DNA of 64,000 nucleotides, taken from NCBI RefSeq assembly GCF_002813425.1, contig NZ_PHUL01000001.1, forward strand, positions 2,611,001-2,675,000. The letters run 5' to 3'. The first letter of the stretch is position 1. Every line of letters starts with the position of its first letter. Position numbers and translations under genes: made by a program. A model generated the notes under the pieces. The model saw nothing but the letters and a program-made list of their open reading frames with translations, had not been told where the DNA came from and ran no database searches. Below are positions 60,201-64,000 of the stretch, in pieces. This DNA comes from Cellulophaga sp. RHA19 (lineage in GTDB: Bacteria > Bacteroidota > Bacteroidia > Flavobacteriales > Flavobacteriaceae).

Positions 60201-61079
60201 GCGTCATACAGTACTAGTATAAATAGTAATGCTGATGCAGATTTTGTAGAGGGCAAAATGACGTATACAGATTTAGCAGCCAATAGTTATGTAATTTTTG
60301 TTAAAGATGCTATGGGTTGTATTACTAATGAAATTGTAGAAATTGCAGCAGGTGCAAACCTAACAGCATCGGCTGAGGTTATGTATGAGTGTACTGGTGA
60401 TACTCCAAATAACAGTGTTGCTATAATTTTTGAAGATCCAACAGTTACAGCAGATGTACTGTATGGTTTAGATACTACAGACCCAGCATTAATGGTATTA
60501 GATCCAGACTTTACAAACTTGTCTCCTGGTATGCATTATATTACTATTGCACACGCTAATGGATGTATAAACACGGTAGATTTTGAAATAGAAGACTTTA
60601 CACCATTACAACTAATTGCAGAGCAGCAAAGTATTAATGAAATTACAGCTTTAGCAACTGGTGGTAAACCAGGGTATACATACTACTTTAACGATGTTAA
60701 TAATGGAGATGATAATACATTTTACATTAAAAAGACAGATACGTATACAGTAAGAGTTGTAGATGAAAACGGATGTGAGTCTATACAAACCATATTTATG
60801 GAATTTATAGATATTGAAATTCCTAATTTCTTTACACCAGATGGTGATGGTCAAAACGATTTTTGGATACCTAAAAACATAGATCAGTTCCCAGATATTT
60901 ATATTACTATTTTTGACCGTTATGGTAGAGAAGTATATAAATTAGAGGATAATGAACAAGGTTGGGATGGTTTATACCAAAATACAAATTTACCAACGGG
61001 TGATTATTGGTATGTTATTAAATTAAATGGTGAAAGTGACGAAAGAGAATTTATGGGTCACTTTACATTATACAGATAA
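48234..61079 (+). CDS. Giant SprB-like surface adhesin with type B T9SS tail
   Basis: I start at the ATG at 48234 (MNKRILILLFLLLGFSF, signal cut after SIKA), not at 48141, where the extra 31 residues are not signal-like. The product is about 4280 residues. In order: an IgGFc-binding-like domain (about 150-480); an Ig-like domain (480-545); a DUF11 domain (550-660); a calcium-binding Asp-rich repeat (670-690, DNDGVIDSIDLDDDNDG); a long linker; a second Asp-rich repeat (995-1020); a second DUF11 (1060-1205); about 25 SprB-type repeats (1540-4120) of the pattern NGGSDG...YEYSLDGG...; and a CHU_C type B T9SS tail (about 4193 to end). SprB-type proteins are mobile adhesins for gliding. No PorP/SprF gene lies next to it. 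Confidence 0.9.
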   Translation: MNKRILILLFLLLGFSFSIKAQLSDLHYLPPLKQGQNNQAVQQQAVYLSTPEPTTFTVNAYRGTNTTPIATFNISNVSPAVYTLGNGDNNITLVTNENTGVVLSNSGLRFESPSGNKFYVNYRGYSAAQAASLTSKGRVAMGTSFKWGGIPNLGQHSSKSNTLGIMATEDNTVVDVYGYDPDCVFRNGNDVDGHTDNTYQITLNANESFVFEAYVGNSPTQAQRDGWIGASIKSTKDIVISNGGMNFGRQAGSSNRDAGIDQPVPENRLGKDYVFVRGNGNTNGTTEFPLIIGTADNTNIYVNGGTTPIATIDEGEYFEVPSSYYSGNSVGANMFVQTSKDAYAYQCMAGAAEVYTQGLNFVAPVNCLLPDNMDNIPNIRNMAGTTVTGGVTIIAATNTPDANIKVYENGTEITSMPASVAVAGTSDWKTFFIPNLDGNISVQSTGPVAVGFFGYNGARGVAGYFSGFDTVPEVILEIRGGSGCFVGSEIYEATNNFDAYQWYEDGVLIPGANSPNYAPSGAGEFFVRGTKGPCTYDSQPIKALYCDPDVVLDKTVDKSEIVEGETATFTIKVRNLGLGPLTNLQITDNIPTGLTLVSNFTITGSFSGNVWNIGTLDGGETAELELVVRGDEIDILPLLNLVNTVTNTQDQTDTNRTTDSPTARIIVHNDYDNDGVIDSIDLDDDNDGIYDSVEQLCTISGDVTFGTPSSTVQGGTPITEIFTNFNDFWRSSSTSINSVRPNLSHELLAFTSGGTTFSTGVIDDDLFDANSNGLMDGIDTNNDGFADLTVSESNWLGLTPSNNIFGEMTIEGSLNDGDVNNALGLTVVGDPTTDPLNPLLTNGQNSLDLGTAIANIGNNWTYEIDPIVAATVGDGIPDILLTQVAQPGGAGHIISLYDATGAPLGNAVQIQASGSGALSTVVGAYNLDVYYPNGSVFFANTTREYRLATIELSEFGIPASSISDVAFLRLELSSDADIAFLAYNTDSFSGFCANLDTDGDGIPDHLDLDSDGDGCSDANEYYKDDNADGGDDGVYGVGTPAVDPTDGTVIAASYTQVFAPEILLENTVEDLSGTDINGDAVSLGQTMQYVLRFQNTGDDDATNYTIRNILPENVILDGVDFSGAPGASYTEDVANHTLNFTIPNSLVEVGDPEYIIRIKVSITANCSEFVAACSSTLENIAYSTYQGTVNTNTFSDEGGATSIGACTRDPEVASNSILDDLAACNQARTVQLCGDDVVLSAGTGFTAYNWVLDNNDNGIVDAGDTVLNDGDPDTDPSTYLTTVIGNFIVEKTGDATCPNLIERIKVERFGTTQTNPVLDYFNFVNSDANPDNDMQGEIATCPIDGSLLPKIYLCGAADEATIQLGITDADSITWEKLDDTSCSDAGDDCANKNGTCTWNAVSNVDNYTATESGEYRVVVRYSGGCFSRFYFTVFKNELDIEFTTKNILCDTDGNIRVTNVGAGYGFQLVDAISGAVVVPFSANNGPNFDIATIGTYRVQATQLNPADNTPIDGACIFETEDIGIREDIFTVNITTTPEDCNTGGTISVQVTNALPNYGYELRLDDGANGGDGSPLRNHPTVNDNTYEFTGVSPGDYIVITTTQDGCLNSQDITVGEIEELKLGAVTTENITCTAGVVNLTPTGGLPSPVYEMAIWSKDGVALYADEASIPDSAFTESTTFLFGYRGAPLTYFDNEEGEYTFIVRDKNGCYATSVPVIIEDLGTPEITATHSTITCADSATSTLTVNVTGGTAPYRYSLDGGTNYQTVNTFNNLAAGIYTITVMDSSGATIDTGCEVSEDYEIDQPFRLSASASIIEDASCNPAGALIKILNPNGGDGTYEYSFNGGTSFSATDTANLAPGDYELVLRDGLGCTYEMEITVPDPITAPTFSSSVTYDCIGDGTITMTPSNTTDFSYIYKLNTIDNTPPSNNVFAGVSNGSYTVTVDYASVLTAGQSTLFYESFGAGATTQIAEIGSDYCYEPQSGAETACNRGPAGILVNGEYTVTNTVTNPVPSFRSPNDHTGLTDGRFLAIDVSTFSDVYAAPVLNGVLWSRNGIEVLANQDITFSLWAYNLMQVGSSGNNPEMTIELVDGSGTVISSVATAEIPKNTSADDWHNRTVTFNPGANTTVGIVIRNNVNSNDGNDLIIDDLRATQAPEACAQSADVTVVVEDNKEFSAALLGTKDPNCNGGSDGNIRFEVSNFDAATGFEYSVDGGTNWVTSLTSPVTTASNLADGAYNVLIRKVSDNACVTDIDATLTDPTAIVPSLSETSAYTCFNTGATLTASATGGSPGYEYQLERAADNSIVRAYQTDVNFVNVTEGDYVVRVKDDKGCELASTVAVTVDKFEDIDFDLTATSCYDGANNATVTVTVTSGNGDYNFRINGGAWITPIPSTSNTHTFTGLPNGSYDIEVTDAFGCVSVLKTIVIQPNLNATVNVVDVSSCADGSITVDARGGDGNLAYAFVPTTTPVTAADFSVTDTFAVAAADAGSYDVYVWDNGAADPHCEYMETVTVNPATPLTFTADPTDPDCYNGLGTIAIEITSGIAPYTYEIVDIDNAGASNETVTNVINNTKTFYNLAPGNYTINITDASGCAVTTTPNVTINNPDELTADIIGITPVTCTGTASDFGFRFDAYPSTLGTIEFSADGGATWTADNSVPGTTDRLTGYLSGDSVYPSMRTVDGSGNTICQTDFPRYTIPYPLDNLDITIDAVVVNCNELQVKVQGSEGTPGYEYAISEDPANFNPAAATWIAGGSVNDSSGSAVPVTAGHGNYLWTGLTPGRTYVFYVRDFNGCVRQSDVNVNDIVNPLPLDVDFTSTPSCDGADNATIDFTITDNDLPFGSQYRWELYNIAGNIIRSSGNGTTPGMAGTIVTFDSNLQITNLVPDEYYIVVTEIDGATDTCISASENVLLEELEPITATLRKLEDIACDTPGLIAVESITGGGGTYTFTLTDPSATVIATGTPDNPLEIPAGSVAGNYTVSISDQYGCEYPLGTINMLLAANPTIDGIEVDNCSTSTTVTVNTTIGDSSTLVYSIDGGANYVSNGGVFTNVTVGNYTIFVKDGNGCIDSSTVDVYPSLQASATLEESLGCTNDAEILIKATDGSGNYEYRIVNSSATEIVARTGFTTSVNAVVTTADTYTVTVYDTNSVPECLRQFTVVVAPAIQPNFTATPTDVTCNGGVDGVIKITEVNNGNNPLTYTISPAATYDPVTNSFSGLSAGSYDVTGTGPNGCVTTRTSVVVGEPNVVAFATPVVNQFGCTSDNTANNATIVLDETSIIGGSTTYVRYEFEDVATGTVLQSGTNATYNYTEFAGGNVIVRVIDDKGCSAEQTVTVLAYNQLLTANAVVTDAIACSNAGEDIRVDVTGSITSYTTGANPGDYQFTLLPSGTPQASNLFADLQPGTHTILIENTTTGCQITTEHIVAEPNTFDVHVEIVSDVICFGTEGLVRLTISDATYTGGFTYRIYETNNTPADPLDDGMAIRSGSSADFGPTAPINLDAGNYRVEVIQDGFPDCTQNRLFNVKSPSAALALDPIATEDVGCTNDMGTANIKPTGGLAPYTISIVNNVTLATETVSGVNSYLFQNLAAGQYTVTVDDALGCSNTFSNAFNLVVPDPISGTITNTDLVCYGDSDATVTLTVNPRNVTTTYKYVLNKYTDASGSTLETSSVSQSADTFGNLSAGFYSISVVDAMYCDFESSIIEIVDPLEPNASLATETSLGCTTGAALELSATGGTAPYTWSTDGVIFTAMNNANGPGTHLFTGLSDGTYQYYVRDNFNCISTVSNVVVIDPIAPLTLVVDESAAVINCNGESTAVITAKADGGLGNYEYGLFTDATLTNQVRAYQTSEIFANLPMGTYYVNVQSQDCETLSSVINITEPTPLNVVPDITNVSCNGDDDGSIVLNVTGGTGNYQYAISPDLNKFDDENMFDELVAGDYSVIVQDENGCFDLIEFTITEPVELQMSLASTPEICAGEEDGTITVTVTGGTASYSTSINSNADADFVEGKMTYTDLAANSYVIFVKDAMGCITNEIVEIAAGANLTASAEVMYECTGDTPNNSVAIIFEDPTVTADVLYGLDTTDPALMVLDPDFTNLSPGMHYITIAHANGCINTVDFEIEDFTPLQLIAEQQSINEITALATGGKPGYTYYFNDVNNGDDNTFYIKKTDTYTVRVVDENGCESIQTIFMEFIDIEIPNFFTPDGDGQNDFWIPKNIDQFPDIYITIFDRYGREVYKLEDNEQGWDGLYQNTNLPTGDYWYVIKLNGESDEREFMGHFTLYR

Positions 61080-61099
61080 GCAATTTTAAAATTGATATT

Positions 61100-61129
61100 A
61101 ACCCTTCTAAATTTTTAGAAGGGTTTTTT
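61100..61129 (+). terminator. Terminator of the adhesin gene
   Basis: A perfect 11-bp stem AACCCTTCTAA / TTAGAAGGGTT with a 4-base loop and a T run. Confidence 0.93.
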
Positions 61130-61159
61130 ATTTTGGCAAGCTTTTAAAATTGTATTTAC

Positions 61160-61167
61160 TACATTTG
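61160..61167 (+). promoter_or_regulatory. -7 promoter element of the small gene at 61197
   Basis: TACATTTG fits TAnnTTTG; predicted start about 61172, 25 bases before the TTG start codon. A TTG at 61133-61135 is a few bases too far for an ideal -33 element. Confidence 0.5.
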
Positions 61168-61196
61168 AAAAATTATTACACAAATAAACTTTAAGG

Positions 61197-61391
61197 TTGG
61201 ACTCCACCAAATTTGTATTATTTACCGCAGACAATAAATACGTAGTAGAGTATTTATTGCAACAACTTATACTTAGCGATAGTATTACAGAAGCCTTAAT
61301 TTTTGAAGAGTACGACCTAGCAGTAGGTTTTAGAAAAATGCTAGCTAAAAACTGCAAATTAGACTGCTCTATAAATACGTATATAGAATAA
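61197..61391 (+). CDS. Small protein of unknown function, TTG start
   Basis: A frame of 64 residues opens at a TTG (no ATG in frame) and reads MDSTKFVLFTADNKYVV and ends SINTYIE. It contains two Cys residues in NCKLDC. A promoter element lies at a fitting distance. A stop (61185-61187) closes the frame just upstream, so the start must be the TTG or a downstream codon. Real but unidentified, or a chance frame. Confidence 0.45.
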   Translation: MDSTKFVLFTADNKYVVEYLLQQLILSDSITEALIFEEYDLAVGFRKMLAKNCKLDCSINTYIE

Positions 61392-61518
61392 TTTTTTTGC
61401 TCCATTAAAAAACAATCTCTAAATTACTCTCTGTAAGAACTATCTTTTAATTTTATAGGAAAGAAGTCTTAGATCATAAGCTTTTATTAGAATTTCAAGG
61501 TAAACAAATAACAATTAA

Positions 61519-61878
61519 TTGAATAAAACAATAAGAAATAATAAAGCAAAAAATAAGATACTAAAATATCTTACAAAAGATTTTAAATATTATTTAATTT
61601 TTGATGTTTCAAAAAATGAAAATATTGATGAAGATTTAACTTTTGTATGCGCTGAAGAATTAGAAAGATTAGAATTTATCGATATAATGGACGTTTCTAC
61701 TCAGCAAGGCCCAGGAATTAAATTAAAACTAACTAGAAAAGGGAGTTTATTTTTAAAGGATGGAGGTTTTCCATTTACTAAGTATGAAGTATTTAAATTA
61801 TTTATCAAAAACCATAAAACAACAATTATTTCAATACTAGCACTTATTTTAAGTATTATTAACTTTTTTATAAAATAA
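61519..61878 (+). CDS. Unknown protein with winged-helix-like region and C-terminal membrane helix
   Basis: The 119-residue frame opens with TTG, MNKTIRNNKAKNKILKYL. A winged-helix-like pattern (DLTFVCAEELERLEFIDIM, GPGIKLKLTRKGSLFLKDG) is followed by a helix (about 98-117, TIISILALILSIINFFI). No family known. It lies 7 bases before the next gene. Confidence 0.5.
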   Translation: MNKTIRNNKAKNKILKYLTKDFKYYLIFDVSKNENIDEDLTFVCAEELERLEFIDIMDVSTQQGPGIKLKLTRKGSLFLKDGGFPFTKYEVFKLFIKNHKTTIISILALILSIINFFIK

Positions 61879-61884
61879 ATTAGA

Positions 61885-62373
61885 GTGGGACTATTCAATT
61901 TCTTTAAAAAAAAGAACACCAACACAAGTAAAAGTGAATCATCTTTAGATGACAAACAAAATAATTTTATAAATGATATGACTAAATCTGCTGATTTTTT
62001 TGTGAGTAGTAGTTCAGAAAAATTTAAAGGATTAGATTATTCCGTTAAAAGTTTAGAGGTTGTTGATAATATGTTAGACGAAGCGTCTGATTTTTATAAG
62101 CAAATGGATAAGGAACAACAGCAAAATTTAATTACAACAGTTGGTTCATATATTTTTGAAGTAGCACGGCAAAATTTTGGAGGAAAATATTTTTGGTATG
62201 ATAAATTAAACCAGCCAATATTAGTTACTGGTCAACCTAATTTTGAAGCTTCAATTATTGCTAATGACAAAGTAGAAAAAAGATTAGTTAATGGTGTAGA
62301 AGATAATATTCCTTTTTATTTTGAGGGCTATGTGCAACTTATTAATGCAGAGAAATCAGGAATGATTGTTTAA
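61885..62373 (+). CDS. Unknown protein, GTG start
   Basis: A 162-residue frame starting GTG, MGLFNFFKKKN, then a Ser/Asp/Lys-rich linker and a globular part with KYFWYDKLNQPILVTGQP. No signal peptide and no membrane helix. It is 29 bases before the DUF4272 gene and may be in the same transcript. Confidence 0.55.
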   Translation: MGLFNFFKKKNTNTSKSESSLDDKQNNFINDMTKSADFFVSSSSEKFKGLDYSVKSLEVVDNMLDEASDFYKQMDKEQQQNLITTVGSYIFEVARQNFGGKYFWYDKLNQPILVTGQPNFEASIIANDKVEKRLVNGVEDNIPFYFEGYVQLINAEKSGMIV

Positions 62374-62402
62374 TATCAATCTTATAAAAAACAATAATAC
62401 AT

Positions 62403-63617
62403 ATGATATGTACCGTATACACACATAAAATTGGTGTAGATAAAATTGTAGAAGTACTAAAAAAAAGTATTTCTAATGTAAGTGTAAATACTACAGGAAA
62501 CTCTAGTAAAGTAGTAGCAGAAACCAAAGGTGGTTTGTTTGGTAAAGGCAGTAAATTACTAATTAATTATAGAGAACGGTTACAGCCAGATTATCAAATT
62601 CATGCAACAGAAGATTGCCCTTTAAACGAGAACTTAAAAGGTTTGTATGGTTATATAAATTCTTTGCCTACCAATAATGAAAATGTAAAAGGCTTGTGTT
62701 TAGCCAAAGTACAAACATTAAACGCAGAGTTTTCTATTCAGCAAGAGGGTACCATTAAAAACTTAAAAGAAATAATATTAGAGTTAGCACAAGAATTAGA
62801 TGCCGTACTTTTTGTACAGCCAGACGCTCTAATTTCAAAATCTAATGGTCAGCATTTTTTAGATAAAAATTTAGACTTAATTATAGATGGTGATGGTAAT
62901 TGTGAAATAGAGGAATTAGTTGTAAATATAGACTCTAAGTATTATGACAAACCTCAAACAGAAGCTACAGAGGACCAAAAATTAAGAAAAGAACAAAATG
63001 ATGCCTTTATAGCATCAAAAAATATAAAAGTAAATAAGAATTTACCATTTGTAGAGAGTGAAGATAGTGTAGAAATTCGTTCAGCAAAAGAAATAGCAGA
63101 GCGTGTAACTATACTAGCTGTTACTAATTTTGTTGCATTTAATTCTATGTCGGGTTCAGATGCATTAGAGTATATAAGTAAATATAATTTAATTGATTTA
63201 GTAACACCAAAAGAATTAGATTTTTTACAAAACCCTACCGAAGACAAAAAAAGTCAAGAAACTTGGAAATGCGAGTGTATTTGGGTGCTTTTTTGGGCAT
63301 TAGACAAGACAACAGAAATAGGTTTTCCTAACGCATTGGCTGACTTAAATAATATACCAACAGAGCAATATCCCGTAGGTAAAGATAAAGATCCTTGGAA
63401 TTTTATAAACGCACAAACTAGTGTAAAAAGTACAGCAGAAATATTAAATGCAAACGACTTATATTACCGTTTAGATTGGGCTTGTGTAGACGCAAGAATT
63501 AATGGTTTACAAATAGAAGAAGTACACCCAGGCGTAGTTTACGAGCGTCATTACGCATTAAACTGGCTTATAAATTACAACAATGCCCAGTGGGATGATG
63601 TTAGTTGCGACACTTAA
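62403..63617 (+). CDS. DUF4272 family protein
   Basis: The 404-residue protein has its DUF4272 part in the second half (about 215-400): RSAKEIAERVTILAVTN, WKCECIWVLFWAL, VYERHYALNWLINY and NNAQWDDVSCDT. Members are cytosolic and of unknown function; some lie near toxin/immunity loci, which is only a hint. ATG start. Confidence 0.85.
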   Translation: MICTVYTHKIGVDKIVEVLKKSISNVSVNTTGNSSKVVAETKGGLFGKGSKLLINYRERLQPDYQIHATEDCPLNENLKGLYGYINSLPTNNENVKGLCLAKVQTLNAEFSIQQEGTIKNLKEIILELAQELDAVLFVQPDALISKSNGQHFLDKNLDLIIDGDGNCEIEELVVNIDSKYYDKPQTEATEDQKLRKEQNDAFIASKNIKVNKNLPFVESEDSVEIRSAKEIAERVTILAVTNFVAFNSMSGSDALEYISKYNLIDLVTPKELDFLQNPTEDKKSQETWKCECIWVLFWALDKTTEIGFPNALADLNNIPTEQYPVGKDKDPWNFINAQTSVKSTAEILNANDLYYRLDWACVDARINGLQIEEVHPGVVYERHYALNWLINYNNAQWDDVSCDT

Positions 63618-63646
63618 AATTTTAAATTGAATAAAAATCTAAAAAT

Positions 63647-64000
63647 ATGCCTAGAGCTATTATTTTAATTATTGTTGTATTTGCTGCAATTATAATTTTT
63701 TCTGTTTTTATTATGCCTAAAAAGAAAAAGAATAATATAGCAGTTGTTAACGACACTAAAAGTTTAAAGTCCAGCAAGGTTCCTGTTGTGGTTGCTAATC
63801 AATCTTTATCTTATGCAGATAGACTTTTAGAAACCAAAAAGTATTATCCTTTTGCTATGTGGCAAACAAACTTTACAGAGTTTAATATGGAGCAGTACAC
63901 AGAGGAAAATTGTAGTGCAGCAAGGCATATTTTTAATACCTTAATAGCTAATTTAATTACTTTAGGAGAAAATGGAAAAGAAATAGAGAAAGTTTCCTTT
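63647..64000 (+). CDS. Membrane-anchored protein of unknown function (cut by right edge)
   Basis: An ATG at 63647 opens 118 codons in frame to the last base. The product starts PRAIILIIVVFAAIIIFSVFI, a single membrane helix, followed by a basic KKKK stretch and then a globular part with SLSYADRLLETKKYYPFAMW. It lies 29 bases after the DUF4272 gene and probably belongs to the same operon. Confidence 0.8.
   Translation, partial: MPRAIILIIVVFAAIIIFSVFIMPKKKKNNIAVVNDTKSLKSSKVPVVVANQSLSYADRLLETKKYYPFAMWQTNFTEFNMEQYTEENCSAARHIFNTLIANLITLGENGKEIEKVSF

Noticed and set aside
1-64000. CRISPR arrays, insertion sequences, prophage or rRNA
   Set aside because: No regularly spaced direct repeats of CRISPR size, no transposase or integrase genes and no rRNA-like sequence were seen.

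Overview
The window is AT-rich bacterial chromosome from the phylum Bacteroidota, almost certainly a (marine) member of the Flavobacteriaceae. The evidence is the presence of type IX secretion (T9SS) sorting domains of both type A and type B, a PorP/SprF-type outer-membrane protein, a giant SprB-like gliding-type adhesin, a CHU_C C-terminal domain, a TonB receptor with an N-terminal carboxypeptidase-like domain, and promoters that fit the Bacteroidota consensus TTG-N(about 20)-TAnnTTTG. No rRNA, prophage, insertion sequence or CRISPR array was seen. Base composition and all domain calls were judged by eye; no database search was run.

Layout. 1-7.0 kb: the tail of an unidentified gene, tRNA-His, a secreted M28 peptidase lipoprotein, a CASTOR/POLLUX-like ion channel, a Na/Ca antiporter and a sterol desaturase-like enzyme. 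7.0-15.5 kb: a minus-strand run rich in redox and sulfur functions: egtD, egtB, an alpha/beta hydrolase-OsmC gene broken by an apparent one-base deletion, a DUF427 protein, a flavodoxin-like reductase, SelO, a GNAT protein, msrA, msrB and a 3D-domain lipoprotein. 15.6-18.5 kb: a His-rich membrane protein and a TonB receptor, probably metal uptake, separated by a leader that folds into nested hairpins. 18.6-22.8 kb: a tiny basic protein, an FAD-dependent dehydrogenase with an apparently leaderless promoter, then a three-gene SatD/DUF3307/6-TM operon preceded by three evenly spaced inverted repeats. 22.9-29.9 kb: a LuxR-type response regulator, a PD40/PorP-SPOR pair tied to T9SS biology, and a receiver/histidine kinase pair.

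30.8-39.2 kb: three consecutive secreted polysaccharide-active or polysaccharide-binding proteins, all with T9SS type A tails and each separated by a terminator. 39.3-42.2 kb: a small accessory patch with two REP-like palindromes, an unknown gene, a tandem duplicate of a small membrane protein and an unknown secreted protein. 42.5-47.9 kb: a complete xylose catabolic unit (GntR regulator, xylulokinase, xylose isomerase, sugar/proton symporter). 48.2-61.1 kb: one roughly 4280-residue SprB-like surface adhesin with a type B T9SS tail. 61.2-64 kb: small unknown genes with non-ATG starts, a DUF4272 protein and a gene cut by the right edge.

The genes suggest a surface-attached polysaccharide degrader: T9SS exports the adhesin and the beta-helix/glycoside hydrolase-like enzymes, xylose is taken up and fed into the pentose phosphate pathway, and the redox block protects sulfur residues. 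The best candidate for an undescribed regulatory system is the SatD operon, in which a protein with cyclase-like sequence motifs plus a helix-turn-helix is preceded by three 20-bp inverted repeats at exact 28-bp steps overlapping its own promoter.
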